Source: Selenomonas sp963528755
GTDB lineage: Bacteria; Bacillota; Negativicutes; Selenomonadales; Selenomonadaceae
Length of the DNA stretch: 64,000 bases
Assembly: GCF_963528755.1 (NCBI RefSeq)
Contig: NZ_CAURXA010000005.1
Coordinates: 124,001 to 188,000, forward strand
Direction: 5' to 3'
Part shown: positions 42,868 to 52,067 of the stretch, one piece after another
How positions within the stretch are numbered: position 1 is the first letter of the stretch
Layout: each line of letters opens with the position of its first letter
Translations under genes and position numbers: made by a program
Notes under the pieces: generated by a model
What the model was told of the DNA's origin: nothing
Databases searched by the model: none
What the model saw: the letters and a program-made list of their open reading frames with translations, nothing else

Positions 42868-43662
42868 ATGGTAGGAGGATTGTCAGATCGGTCGGGCAAG
42901 ACATACAAGGGGGAGCCGCCCTTGCTCATTCAAGGTGCGATGAGGGTGGAGACGAGCCATATAGTCGAGCAGCTCGACGCTCTGGAAGAATACCGGCTCG
43001 GCGAGTGGTACTTCGCCTCGGGCACTTATCATGGCGTGCCTCTCGCCGTTTCGCGCACGCAGTGGGGTTTGGCGAATGCGGCGGCGACGACGGCGCTTGC
43101 CATGGAGTTCTTTCACCCCTGCGCCGTCATCAATCAGGGGACGGCGGGAGCGCATGATCCGGTTCTAAAGAATTTCGATATTGTCATAGGCAGAGAGACG
43201 GTCAATATATCGGCATGGAAATCGCACTTTCGCGCACGCGGTGAGGGTGTCGATGAAGAGGCACTCGACAAGCTCGGCGTCTTTGCCTACGACAAGGAAG
43301 CGCGTCGCTTCACGCAGGAGGTCTTTCACAGAGCAGACGAGGATCTCTTTCGGACGGCGCTCGTGCTCAAGAACTCCTACAAGAAGGGAAGCGTGACGGA
43401 GGGCGTCATCGGTACGGCGGATAGCTGGAACTGCCAAGTCGACCGCGTGCTCTTCCTGCATGATTTCTACGGCACTGTGGTTGAGGAGATGGAGGGTGAC
43501 GCCGTCGCGCAAATTTGCCAGACGTACGATGTGCCGTTCCTTACGATCCGCGTCGTTTCCAATACGGTCTTTGCGGGCGACGTTGATTGGGATCTCGCTG
43601 TCGGTATCGCGCTGCAGGAATATGTTCTCTCTGTTGCCGAAGCGTATATGAAGAATCGTTGA
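42868..43662 (+). CDS. MTA/SAH nucleosidase-like (PNP/UDP phosphorylase superfamily) protein
   Basis: About 264 residues from ATG 42868, just after the promoter and a GGGGGAAGAGG site. Superfamily features are AVINQGTAGAH near residue 89, GVIGTADSWN near 180, EEMEGDAVAQIC near 207 (ribose-binding Met-Glu) and the final strand LTIRVVSNTVFAGDVDW. In MTA/SAH nucleosidases the residue after the last Ser is a catalytic Asp (SD); here it is Asn (SN), as in enzymes that prefer 6-oxopurines, such as purine nucleoside phosphorylases and, from memory, futalosine hydrolase. The substrate may thus not be methylthioadenosine. A SpeD-like gene lies divergently upstream. Confidence 0.75.
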   Translation: MVGGLSDRSGKTYKGEPPLLIQGAMRVETSHIVEQLDALEEYRLGEWYFASGTYHGVPLAVSRTQWGLANAAATTALAMEFFHPCAVINQGTAGAHDPVLKNFDIVIGRETVNISAWKSHFRARGEGVDEEALDKLGVFAYDKEARRFTQEVFHRADEDLFRTALVLKNSYKKGSVTEGVIGTADSWNCQVDRVLFLHDFYGTVVEEMEGDAVAQICQTYDVPFLTIRVVSNTVFAGDVDWDLAVGIALQEYVLSVAEAYMKNR

Positions 43663-43687
43663 AGGTTTGCTCGTTTTCCTTTATAAT
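43659..43687 (+). promoter_or_regulatory. Promoter of dnaE
   Basis: TTGAAG (43659-43664, overlapping the previous stop) and TATAAT (43682-43687) are 17 bases apart, about 42 bases before ATG 43729. Confidence 0.8.
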
Positions 43688-43728
43688 AGGAGGAAGCGAA
43701 ACATAAAAGAGTGATAGAGGAGGCTGCC

Positions 43729-46700
43729 ATGACGAAGATTCCCTTTGCACATTTGCACGTTCATACATGCTACAGCCTTCTCGACGGCGCGAGCCGCATT
43801 CCCGAGCTTATCGCACGCACGAAGGAGCTTGGCATGGATTCCGTCGCGATCACCGATCACGGGGCGATGTACGGTGTCATTGACTTCTATAAGGAAGCAA
43901 AGAAGCAGGGAATTCGTCCGATCATCGGCTGTGAGGCGTATCTTGCACCTGAGTCGCGCTTTGACCGCACCGAGGTGCGCGGCACGCGCTATTATCATCT
44001 GATTCTTCTTGCGGAGAATGATGAGGGATATCGAAGCCTCGTGAAACTCGTCTCGCTCGCCAATACGGAGGGCATGTACTACAAGCCGCGTGTCGACAAG
44101 GACATCCTGCGCAAGTATCATAAGGGTCTCATTTGCCTCAGCGCCTGCGTCGCGGGAGAGATTCCGCAGGCGATCCTGCGTGGCGAGCGCGAGCGCGCGA
44201 AAAAGCTCGTCGAGGAGTATATCGACATCTTTGGACGAGAGAATTTCTTCCTTGAGATTCAAGACCATGGAATCCCCGATGAAAAGACGGCGTTCGCAGG
44301 TGTCATCGAGCTGGCGGAGAAGTTCGGCGTCGGACTCGTGGCGACGAACGACATCCACTATGTGCATAAAGAGGACACGGAGGCGCACGATGTCCTGCTC
44401 GCGATTCAGACGGGCAAGGGCGTCCATGATCCGACGCGCATGCGCTATGCTGAAGGGGAGTTCTACATGCGTTCGCCCGAGGAGATGCAGGAGCTTTTCC
44501 ACGATCACCCAGAGGCGCTCACCAATACGCAGAAGATCGCCGAGCGATGCAAGGTCGACTTCGAGTTCGGGCATCTTCATCTGCCGAATTTTCCGCTGCC
44601 GGAGGGAATGACGGACGAGGCCTACTTAAAGCAGCTCTGCGAGGAGAATCTGCCCCTTCGCTACGAAAAGATCACGCCAGCCGTGCGCGAAAGGCTCGAC
44701 TACGAGCTTTCCATCATTCACCGCATGGGCTATGACAGCTACTTTCTCATCGTCTGGGATTTCATCAAGTATGCGCGCGGCGAGGGCATCGCCGTTGGTC
44801 CGGGGCGCGGCTCGGCGGCGGGCAGCATCGTCGCCTATCTCCTGGGCATCACGAACCTCGATCCCTTGAAGTATGAATTGCTCTTTGAGCGGTTTTTGAA
44901 TCCGGAGCGCGTGACGATGCCTGATATCGACATCGACTTCTGCTATATTCGCCGTGAGGAGGTCATCGACTATGTGAAGCGCCGCTACGGCGCCGATCAT
45001 GTCGCGCAGATCATCACCTTCGGTACGATGGCGGCGAAGGGCGCGATTCGCGATGTCGGGCGTGCGCTCGAAATGACGTACGCGAGCGTCGACCGCGTGG
45101 CGAAAGCCGTTCCGTCGGAACTCGGCATCACGCTCGACCGTGCGCTTGCCGACTCGCAGGATTTTCGCAGCATCTACGAGGAGAGCGACGAGACGAAGAG
45201 GCTCATCGACTTCGCGCGCGACCTGGAGGGGCTGCCGCGCCACTCGTCGACCCATGCGGCGGGCGTCGTGATCGCGCGAAATCCCTTGACCGACTATGTG
45301 CCCGTGCAGGTCTCCGACGGCACGCTTGTGACGGAGTACGACAAGGATCACGTGGAAGAGTTGGGCCTTTTGAAGATGGACTTCCTTGGCCTGCGCACGC
45401 TCACGGTCATCGCTGACGCCTTGAAGAACATCAAGAAGAGCCACGGCGTCACGATCGACATCGACAAGATACCGCTCGAAGATGAGAAGACGGCAGAGAT
45501 GCTCTGCCGCGGCGATACGGGCGCGGTCTTCCAGATGGAATCAGCAGGCATGACGAATCTCGTCAAGGATCTGCAGCCGAAAAACTTCCAAGACCTCATC
45601 CCGACGGTCGCGCTCTACCGACCGGGTCCCTTGGGCAGTGGCATGGTGACGGATTTCATCGCGGGCAGGCACGGCAAGAAGAAGGTGACCTACCTGCATC
45701 CTCTCTTGGAGCCTATCCTTAAGGAGACGTTCGGTGTCGTGCTCTATCAGGAGCAGGTCATGCAGGTCGTGCAGGTGCTCGCGAACTTCACGCTCGGGCA
45801 GGCGGACATCCTGCGCCGCGCCATGGGCAAGAAGAAGCATGAAGTCCTGGTGTCGCAGCGCGAGACGTACATGAAGGGAACGCGGGAGAACGGCATTGAT
45901 GACGCTTTGGCGGAAAAGATCTTCGATCTTCTGACGCATTTCGCTGACTACGGCTTCAACAAGTCACACAGCGCGGCGTACGCGCTCGTGGCGTGGCAGA
46001 CGGCGTACTTGAAGGCGCATTATCCGCAGGAGTTCATGGCGGCGATGCTCACGAGCATCATGGACACGAACGACAAGGTCGGCGTCTACATTGAGCTTTG
46101 TCGCCGCATGGGCATTAAGATCCTGCCGCCCGACGTCAACGCGAGCGAGGCGAATTTCAGCGTCGACGGCACGGCCATCCGTTTTGGTCTCGCCGCCGTG
46201 CGAAATGTCGGCGAGGCGGCGATCAAGAGTCTCGCCGCCGTGCGCGAGGAAGGCGGCGCTTTCACGTCGCTCCTGGACTTCTGCACGCGCGTCGATATGC
46301 GCACGGCAAACAAGCGCGTGCTTGAAAGTCTCATCAAATGCGGTGCGTTCGACTCGCTCGGCGCATACCGCTCGCAGCTTCTTGCCGTCTTGGAGCGCGT
46401 CATCGACGTCGCATCAAGAAAGCACGCGGATGCAGCGAGCGGGCAGATCGGCCTCTTTGGCGAGGCGGCGATGCAGGAGACCGAGGGCGTCGCGCTTCCC
46501 GACATCGCTGAGGCAGACGCCGTGCAGCGGCTCGCGTGGGAGAAGGAGAACACAGGCTTTTTCATCACGGGACATCCGCTCGATCGCCACGCGAAGAAGA
46601 TCAAAAATCTCGTGCCCATCCGGGATATTCTGGACGGCAAGAAGAAGGAGCGCCAGCTCGTACGCATCGGCGGCCTCGTCTCCTCGGCGAAGCGGATCGC

Positions 46701-47124
46701 GACGAAAAAGGGCGACACGATGTGCTTCTTGGATTTGGAGGACTATACGCATTCCGTCGAAGTTGTCGTCTTCCCAGCGGTCTTCTACCCGCATGTGAAC
46801 CTCCTTGTTCCCGATGCGGCAATCGTTGTGCAGGGGCGCGTGAATTTCACGGACGACGGCGTCAAGGTGCTTGCCGACACGATTACTGCGCTCGACGATT
46901 ATCGGCAGGATTATTACATCACGCTTGCCGCAGAGCACGAGGAAGCGGCTGCGCTCGATGCACTCTACGGCATTTTTGCGGCGCACAGGGGCGACCATGT
47001 CGTCTTTTTGAATCGGAAGGGACGTTGGCAGAAGTTGGAGCCGCAGTATTGGCTCGACGCATCTCCCGCCGTCGTGCAGGAAATCGAGGCCTTGCTCGGC
47101 AAAAACTCGGTGCTGCAGAGATAG
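43729..47124 (+). CDS. dnaE: DNA polymerase III alpha subunit DnaE
   Basis: A replicative DNA polymerase of about 1131 residues. The N-terminal PHP domain starts at HLHVHTCYSLLDGAS with its metal-binding His residues. Polymerase motifs include GPGRGSAAGSIVAYLLGI near residue 360 and the catalytic PDIDIDF near 400. The fingers and tandem helix-hairpin-helix region follow, and the OB-fold begins near QLVRIGGLVSSAKR around residue 980. GAGGAGG fits ATG 43729; the frame opens at 43711. It has its own promoter. A short DUF2007-like gene follows after 20 bases. Gram-positive-type genomes often also carry PolC, which is not in this window. Confidence 0.97.
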   Translation: MTKIPFAHLHVHTCYSLLDGASRIPELIARTKELGMDSVAITDHGAMYGVIDFYKEAKKQGIRPIIGCEAYLAPESRFDRTEVRGTRYYHLILLAENDEGYRSLVKLVSLANTEGMYYKPRVDKDILRKYHKGLICLSACVAGEIPQAILRGERERAKKLVEEYIDIFGRENFFLEIQDHGIPDEKTAFAGVIELAEKFGVGLVATNDIHYVHKEDTEAHDVLLAIQTGKGVHDPTRMRYAEGEFYMRSPEEMQELFHDHPEALTNTQKIAERCKVDFEFGHLHLPNFPLPEGMTDEAYLKQLCEENLPLRYEKITPAVRERLDYELSIIHRMGYDSYFLIVWDFIKYARGEGIAVGPGRGSAAGSIVAYLLGITNLDPLKYELLFERFLNPERVTMPDIDIDFCYIRREEVIDYVKRRYGADHVAQIITFGTMAAKGAIRDVGRALEMTYASVDRVAKAVPSELGITLDRALADSQDFRSIYEESDETKRLIDFARDLEGLPRHSSTHAAGVVIARNPLTDYVPVQVSDGTLVTEYDKDHVEELGLLKMDFLGLRTLTVIADALKNIKKSHGVTIDIDKIPLEDEKTAEMLCRGDTGAVFQMESAGMTNLVKDLQPKNFQDLIPTVALYRPGPLGSGMVTDFIAGRHGKKKVTYLHPLLEPILKETFGVVLYQEQVMQVVQVLANFTLGQADILRRAMGKKKHEVLVSQRETYMKGTRENGIDDALAEKIFDLLTHFADYGFNKSHSAAYALVAWQTAYLKAHYPQEFMAAMLTSIMDTNDKVGVYIELCRRMGIKILPPDVNASEANFSVDGTAIRFGLAAVRNVGEAAIKSLAAVREEGGAFTSLLDFCTRVDMRTANKRVLESLIKCGAFDSLGAYRSQLLAVLERVIDVASRKHADAASGQIGLFGEAAMQETEGVALPDIAEADAVQRLAWEKENTGFFITGHPLDRHAKKIKNLVPIRDILDGKKKERQLVRIGGLVSSAKRIATKKGDTMCFLDLEDYTHSVEVVVFPAVFYPHVNLLVPDAAIVVQGRVNFTDDGVKVLADTITALDDYRQDYYITLAAEHEEAAALDALYGIFAAHRGDHVVFLNRKGRWQKLEPQYWLDASPAVVQEIEALLGKNSVLQR

Positions 47125-47144
47125 CGCCGAAGGAGGAAATTTTC

Positions 47145-47336
47145 ATGTGGACATCGATCTTTGTGGCTGCAACGAAGGGGCAGGCGGAGAAGATCTGCGA
47201 AAGGCTGGAGGCGGAAGGCATATTGACGGATCGGAAATCCGTCGGCAGCCAGCGCAAGGCAAACTTCGAGATACGCGTCCTCGCCTCGGAAGTGGAAGAG
47301 GCGCGCGACATCGTCTGCAATATGGCGAATCTCTGA
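47145..47336 (+). CDS. Small DUF2007-like protein
   Basis: A 63-residue protein with a perfect AGGAGG site before the ATG. The pattern FVAATKGQAEKICERLEAEGILTD, strand-helix-strand with a conserved Gly-Ile, resembles small DUF2007 or signal-transducer-like proteins. It follows dnaE by 20 bases and precedes the pseudouridine synthase gene by 52, so it is probably co-transcribed. Function unknown. Confidence 0.7.
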   Translation: MWTSIFVAATKGQAEKICERLEAEGILTDRKSVGSQRKANFEIRVLASEVEEARDIVCNMANL

Positions 47337-47388
47337 GCGCGGTGTGCGTCGGATGCGTCCAATAAGAGTTTACGGGTAAGGGTGAAGT

Positions 47389-48117
47389 ATGGAAGAACGA
47401 TTGCAAAAAATCATCAGCCGCGCGGGCGTGGCGTCACGCCGCAAGGCGGAGGAGCTCATTGCGGCGGGGCGCGTGACAGTAGACGGCGCGGTGGTGCGTG
47501 AGCCGGGAACGAAGGCGGACGCGGCGACCGCATGTATTGCGGTGGACGGCAAGCCGCTTCCTGCAGAGGAGCGTCTCGTCTATTTCTTGCTGAACAAGCC
47601 CAAGGGCTGCGTCTCGACCGTTTCCGACGAGCGCGGCAGGCGCACGGTGCTCGACCTTCTGCCCGTGAAGGACGTGCGCGTCTATCCGGTGGGAAGGCTC
47701 GACCAGAATACGGAAGGGCTGCTCCTCCTTACGAATGACGGTACACTGACGCAGGCTCTTCTTCATCCGCGCTTTCTCGTGCACAAGACGTACCGTGCGA
47801 AGGTGGCGGGCGACCTTACGCCCGAGGCCCTGAAGAAGCTCCGAGGCGGTATCGAGCTTGCGGACGGCATGACGGCACCGGCGGAGGTGCGCGTCTACGG
47901 GGTGACGGAAAAGGGGCTCAGTGACGTCGAGGTCACGCTGCACGAGGGCAGGAATCGGCAGGTGCGTCGCATGTTCGAGGCCGTGGGGTGCGACGTGCGC
48001 GCCCTGAAGCGTACGCGTTTTGCGCAGCTCACGCTGGACGGCGTCAAGCGCGGCGCTTCGCGTCCGCTGACGAAGGCGGAGGTCGAGGCGCTCTATCGCC
48101 TCGCAGAAGAACGATGA
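47389..48117 (+). CDS. RluB/RsuA-type rRNA pseudouridine synthase
   Basis: A 242-residue enzyme that isomerises a uridine in rRNA, probably in 23S helix 89/90 as for RluB. An S4 RNA-binding domain (residues 1-60, LQKIISRAGVASRRKAEELI) precedes the catalytic domain, which has the active-site Asp in VGRLDQNTEGLLLLTND near residue 105 and the HEGRNRQVRRMFEAVG motif near 185. The stop shares bases with the ATG of the next gene. RluB, RluF and RsuA are hard to tell apart by eye; RluB/YpuL is the common Firmicutes assignment. Confidence 0.9.
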   Translation: MEERLQKIISRAGVASRRKAEELIAAGRVTVDGAVVREPGTKADAATACIAVDGKPLPAEERLVYFLLNKPKGCVSTVSDERGRRTVLDLLPVKDVRVYPVGRLDQNTEGLLLLTNDGTLTQALLHPRFLVHKTYRAKVAGDLTPEALKKLRGGIELADGMTAPAEVRVYGVTEKGLSDVEVTLHEGRNRQVRRMFEAVGCDVRALKRTRFAQLTLDGVKRGASRPLTKAEVEALYRLAEER

Positions 48118-49376
48118 GTGTGCGGCGCATCCTCGTTGTCGGCGCGGGACCTGCAGGCTTTATGGCGGCGGCGAAGGCGGCGGAAGCAGGCGCTTCCGTG
48201 CTCCTTTTGGAGAAAATGAAGCAGCCCGGCCGCAAGATGATGATTACGGGCAAGGGGCGCTGCAATATCACGAATGTCGCGCCCGTCGCCGAGATCGTCA
48301 AGAATATCCCGGGCAACGGCTCGTTTCTCTACAGCGCCCTGCACGCCTTTGACAATGAGGATGTGCGGGAATTTTTCCGAGAACTTGGCGTGGAGACGAA
48401 AGTGGAGCGCGGCGGGCGTGTCTTTCCCGTCAGCGATCGTGCCGCCGATGCGGTCGAGGCACTCGTCCAGCATCTTCATGCGCTTGGCGTGAAGATCGAG
48501 ACGGAGACGCGCGTCGCCGAGATCTTCGTGGAAGAGGGACATGCGACGGGAGTCAGACTCGCGAGCGGCGCGAAGATGCGTGCCGACGCCGTCGTGCTCG
48601 CGGTGGGCGGCGCGTCATATCCAGGTACAGGATCGTCGGGCGACGGCTATACGATGGCGCGTATGCTCGGCCATACGGTCACGAATGTCTTGCCGTCGCT
48701 CGTGCCGCTTGTCACGGAGGAGGACTGGGTCAAAGAGGCGCAGGGACTGTCCCTGCGCAACGTGCGCGTGACGCTTCTTGCTGACGGCAGGAGAATCGGC
48801 GAGGAATTTGGCGAGATGATGTTCACGCACTTCGGCGTGACAGGGCCCATCGTTCTGTCTTTGAGCCGTGCGGCGGCCGAGGCGCTTGCGGCGGGGAAAT
48901 TCGTGGAGCTTGTGCTCGACTTGAAGCCCGCCCTGACGCCTGAAGTCTTTGCGGCGCGCGTGCAGCGCGACTTTGAAAAATACCGAAACAAGGCGCTGAA
49001 GAATGGTATGCGCGATCTTTTGCCCGGGAAACTCATCGCGCCCGTGCTCGATGCGGCGTACCTGTCTCCCGAAAAGTTCGTGCACGACTTGCGGCGTGAA
49101 GAGCGCATGAGAATCTCCGAGGTGATCAAGCATCTCGTGCTCACGATCGAGAAGACGCGGCCTCTCGCCGAGGCCATCGTGACGGCGGGCGGCGTCTCGA
49201 CGAAGGAGATCGATCCCAAGACGATGGAATCAAAGCTTGTGCCGGGTCTTTATTTTGCCGGCGAGGTCGTCGATGTCGACGGCTTCACGGGCGGATACAA
49301 CTTGCAGGCGGCGTTTTCCATGGGGGCGGCAGCGGGACGCTGGAGCGCCGCCCGTGTGGGACAGGCAGAAGTTTGA
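48114..49376 (+). CDS. BaiN/HI0933-family NAD(P)/FAD-dependent flavoprotein
   Basis: About 420 residues from ATG 48114, which overlaps the previous stop. The dinucleotide fold VVGAGPAGFMAAAKAAEAG lies at the N-terminus, with MKQPGRKMMITGKGRCNITN next, a strong family signature. AVGGASYPGTGSSGDGY near residue 165 and GLYFAGEVVDVDGFTGGYNL near 380 close the FAD site. The family includes BaiN, linked to bile-acid reduction, but most members are uncharacterised, so no substrate is assigned here. Start and spacing imply one operon from dnaE to aroA. Confidence 0.9.
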   Translation: MSVRRILVVGAGPAGFMAAAKAAEAGASVLLLEKMKQPGRKMMITGKGRCNITNVAPVAEIVKNIPGNGSFLYSALHAFDNEDVREFFRELGVETKVERGGRVFPVSDRAADAVEALVQHLHALGVKIETETRVAEIFVEEGHATGVRLASGAKMRADAVVLAVGGASYPGTGSSGDGYTMARMLGHTVTNVLPSLVPLVTEEDWVKEAQGLSLRNVRVTLLADGRRIGEEFGEMMFTHFGVTGPIVLSLSRAAAEALAAGKFVELVLDLKPALTPEVFAARVQRDFEKYRNKALKNGMRDLLPGKLIAPVLDAAYLSPEKFVHDLRREERMRISEVIKHLVLTIEKTRPLAEAIVTAGGVSTKEIDPKTMESKLVPGLYFAGEVVDVDGFTGGYNLQAAFSMGAAAGRWSAARVGQAEV

Positions 49377-49403
49377 AAGCATGATTTTGAGGGGAAGATG
49401 TAT

Positions 49404-50720
49404 ATGGCTGAAGGAAAAGAAATCCGTCCGGCAAAGAGGGGGTTGACGGGGAAGATCCGCGTGCCCGGGGACAAGTCCGTTTCACATCGCAGCGTGATGT
49501 TTTCTGCCATAGCGAAAGGAAAGGTGCGCGTCCGAAACTTCCTCGAAGCGGCGGACTGCCTTTCGACGGCGGCGTGCATGAGGGCGCTCGGCGCAGGCGT
49601 CGAGCGGCAGGCGGACGGCTCCTTCCTCGTCACGGGCGTCGGTCTGCATGGCTTGAAAGAGCCGCAGGGCGTCCTCGATGCGGGAAATTCCGGCACGACG
49701 CTGCGTCTTCTACTGGGGATTCTTGCGGCGCAGCCGTTCTTCTCGGCGCTCTCGGGCGATGCGTCGCTCTCGCGCCGTCCCATGGGGCGCGTCGTCGAGC
49801 CGCTCACGCGCATGGGCGCGACGATCCGAGGACGCGGTGCGAATCGCTTCCTGCCGCTCGCTGTACTGCCGCATGAGGGATCGCTTCGCGCGATGGACTA
49901 CGAGAGTCCCGTCGCGAGTGCGCAGGTGAAGTCGGCGGTGCTTCTTGCGGGTCTTTATGCGGAAAGAGAGACTTGTCTAACGGAGCCGGCGCTTTCGCGC
50001 GACCATACGGAACGCATGCTCAGCGCATTCGGTGCAAGGATTGAGCGCGAGGGGACGAAGGTGACGATCGAGCCGGCCGACGAACTGTTTGCGCCAGAGG
50101 AAATCGTTGTGCCCGGCGACATCAGTTCCGCTGCGTACTGGCTCGTCGCAGCGTCTCTCATCGAGGGCAGCGACATCATCCTGCAGGATGTTGGCGTCAA
50201 TCCGACGCGCACGGGCATTCTCGATGTATTGTCCGACATGGGTGCGAACATCACGATCGACAACGAGCGTGAGAGCGGCGGCGAGGCGCTCGCTGACATC
50301 CGCGTGCGGACGGCGTCGCTTCGTGGTACATCGTTTGGTGGCGAGATCATTCCGTGTCTCATCGACGAGATCCCGATCCTCGCTGTCGCGGCTCTTTTTG
50401 CAGACGGCGACACTGTGATTTCAGGCGCGGCGGAACTGCGCGTCAAGGAGACTGATCGACTTGCAGCGGTGACGACAGAGCTCAATCGTCTCGCCTCGGG
50501 TGCTGTCGAGGCGAAGGAGGACGGTATGGTCATCCATGGCGGGCGCACGCTTTCGCCCGCTTCCTGCCGCACCTACGATGATCATCGCATGGCGATGTCG
50601 CTCGCCGTGGCAGGCGCCGCAGGAGTGGGCGTGACGCTCGATGCGCCATCCTGCGTCAATATCTCATATCCGTCTTTTTATCAGACGTTGGATGGACTTG
50701 TGCAACAGGGGGAAAGATGA
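49404..50720 (+). CDS. aroA: 3-phosphoshikimate 1-carboxyvinyltransferase (EPSP synthase)
   Basis: About 438 residues; it joins shikimate-3-phosphate and phosphoenolpyruvate in chorismate synthesis. Signatures are GKIRVPGDKSVSHRSVM near residue 16, LDAGNSGTTLRLLLGIL near 92, SRRPMGRVVEPLTRMGA, and RVKETDRL near 350, followed by YDDHRMAMSLA near 395. GAGGGGA precedes ATG 49404 at good distance; ATG 49398 is also in frame. Its stop overlaps the cmk start. The neighbours cmk and plsC follow in the order seen in many Firmicutes. Confidence 0.96.
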   Translation: MAEGKEIRPAKRGLTGKIRVPGDKSVSHRSVMFSAIAKGKVRVRNFLEAADCLSTAACMRALGAGVERQADGSFLVTGVGLHGLKEPQGVLDAGNSGTTLRLLLGILAAQPFFSALSGDASLSRRPMGRVVEPLTRMGATIRGRGANRFLPLAVLPHEGSLRAMDYESPVASAQVKSAVLLAGLYAERETCLTEPALSRDHTERMLSAFGARIEREGTKVTIEPADELFAPEEIVVPGDISSAAYWLVAASLIEGSDIILQDVGVNPTRTGILDVLSDMGANITIDNERESGGEALADIRVRTASLRGTSFGGEIIPCLIDEIPILAVAALFADGDTVISGAAELRVKETDRLAAVTTELNRLASGAVEAKEDGMVIHGGRTLSPASCRTYDDHRMAMSLAVAGAAGVGVTLDAPSCVNISYPSFYQTLDGLVQQGER

Positions 50721-51382
50721 TGGCAAAGAAACTCGTGGTGGCGATCGACGGGCCGGCGGGTGCGGGCAAGAGCACGGTAGCTCAGCTCGCGGCGAAGGAA
50801 CTGGGCTACACTTACATCGACACGGGCGCGATGTACCGTGCCGTCGCGTGGAAGGCACTCAAGGCAGGAGAGCCTCTAACGGATGAGAAGATTCTCACAG
50901 CCGTCGCCGACATCGCGGTCAGTCTGCGCTATGATGGGAAGCGGACGCAGGTTTTCGTCGACGGTGAAGAGGTTACGAACGAAATCCGCACGCCTGCGGT
51001 CAGCGCCGTCGTATCGCAAGTGGCGCGCTTGGGTCCCGTGCGCGAGAAGATGGTCGAGCAGCAAAGGCGCATGGCAGATGCGGGCGGCGTGCTCATGGAC
51101 GGCAGGGACATCGCCACGCACGTTCTGCCGAATGCTGATGTGAAGATTTTCCTCACGGCCTCCTTGGCAGAGCGTGCGAAACGTCGCTGGAAGGAGATGA
51201 AGGAAAAGGGCTACGACATGACGCTCGCAGAGCTTGAAACAGACATCGCACGGCGCGACAAGGCGGACAGCGAGCGTGAGATCTCGCCGCTCGTGCAGGC
51301 GCCGGATGCAGAGCTGCTCGATACGACGGGCATGGACATCGCCGCTGTCGTGCGTGCTATCGTAGAAAGGTGCGGCAAATGA
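50717..51382 (+). CDS. cmk: Cytidylate kinase
   Basis: A 221-residue (d)CMP kinase. P-loop GPAGAGKST is near residue 13, TYIDTGAMYRAVAWKA near 34 holds the base-binding region, and MDGRDIATHVLPNADVKIFL near 125 and RDKADSEREISPL near 180 are typical of Cmk. The ATG overlaps the aroA stop and its own stop overlaps plsC, so aroA-cmk-plsC is one transcript. Confidence 0.96.
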   Translation: MMAKKLVVAIDGPAGAGKSTVAQLAAKELGYTYIDTGAMYRAVAWKALKAGEPLTDEKILTAVADIAVSLRYDGKRTQVFVDGEEVTNEIRTPAVSAVVSQVARLGPVREKMVEQQRRMADAGGVLMDGRDIATHVLPNADVKIFLTASLAERAKRRWKEMKEKGYDMTLAELETDIARRDKADSEREISPLVQAPDAELLDTTGMDIAAVVRAIVERCGK

Positions 51383-51984
51383 TTTACGCTCTATTGAAAA
51401 TCAGTTTTGCCATGCTCTTTTCCATTGTTTTTCGTGCCAAGATTGAGGGTAGAGAAAACATGCCGAAAGAAGGGCCTGTGATCTTGGCGGCGAATCACAT
51501 GAGCAACTGGGATCCGCCGCTCTTGGCGACGTTTCTTGCGCGCCCCGTCAGCTACATGGCGAAGCAGGAACTTTTCTTCAATTTCATCGCGGATTATATC
51601 TTAAGGAGCTGTCATTCGTTTCCCGTAAAGCGCGGTGCAGCAGATCGGGGCGCGATCAAGGCGGCTCTCGCCGAACTCAAGAAAGGACATTGCCTCGGTG
51701 TTTTCCCGCAAGGAACACGCAGCCGCCATGGGGAGAGGAAGAAGGCGGAACCTGGCGTCGCGCTGCTCGCGGCCATGGCAAAAGCTCCCGTTGTGCCGGC
51801 CGCTATCATCGGCACTGATCGTGTTTTTGCCAATGGCGGCTTCCTGCCGAAGCTTCGCGTCATTTACGGAAAACCCCTGATTTTTCAAGGAGAAAAGCAG
51901 GATAAGCAGGCGCTGCAGGATTTTTCGCAAAAAATAATGGATGAAATTTACGCAATGATAAAAAATGATAGCATAAGCGATTGA
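51379..51984 (+). CDS. plsC: 1-acyl-sn-glycerol-3-phosphate acyltransferase
   Basis: About 201 residues. It adds the second acyl chain to lysophosphatidate at the inner membrane. The catalytic NHMSNWDPP (NHxxxxD) is near residue 41, FPVKRGAADRGA near 79, the substrate-binding FPQGTRS near 110 and the PVVPAAIIGT motif near 138. A single hydrophobic N-terminal helix anchors it. ATG 51379 overlaps the cmk stop behind AAAGG; GTG 51370 is also in frame. A promoter for ispH overlaps its end. Confidence 0.95.
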   Translation: MIYALLKISFAMLFSIVFRAKIEGRENMPKEGPVILAANHMSNWDPPLLATFLARPVSYMAKQELFFNFIADYILRSCHSFPVKRGAADRGAIKAALAELKKGHCLGVFPQGTRSRHGERKKAEPGVALLAAMAKAPVVPAAIIGTDRVFANGGFLPKLRVIYGKPLIFQGEKQDKQALQDFSQKIMDEIYAMIKNDSISD

Positions 51985-51998
51985 TTTTATGCTATAAT
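51968..51998 (+). promoter_or_regulatory. Extended -10 promoter with overlapping inverted repeat, before ispH
   Basis: TGCTATAAT (51990-51998) is an extended -10 element. ATAGCATAA (51968-51976) and TTATGCTAT (51987-51995) are perfect 9-base inverted repeats with ten bases between, and the right arm overlaps the -10. A dimeric regulator bound here would block the ispH-rpsA promoter. The -35 is weak. Confidence 0.55.
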
Positions 51999-52067
51999 AT
52001 AGAATAGATTGCAGAAATGGGGAGAAACTGCCTTTCTGCGATACATTGGATATTTGGTGGTAGATAT

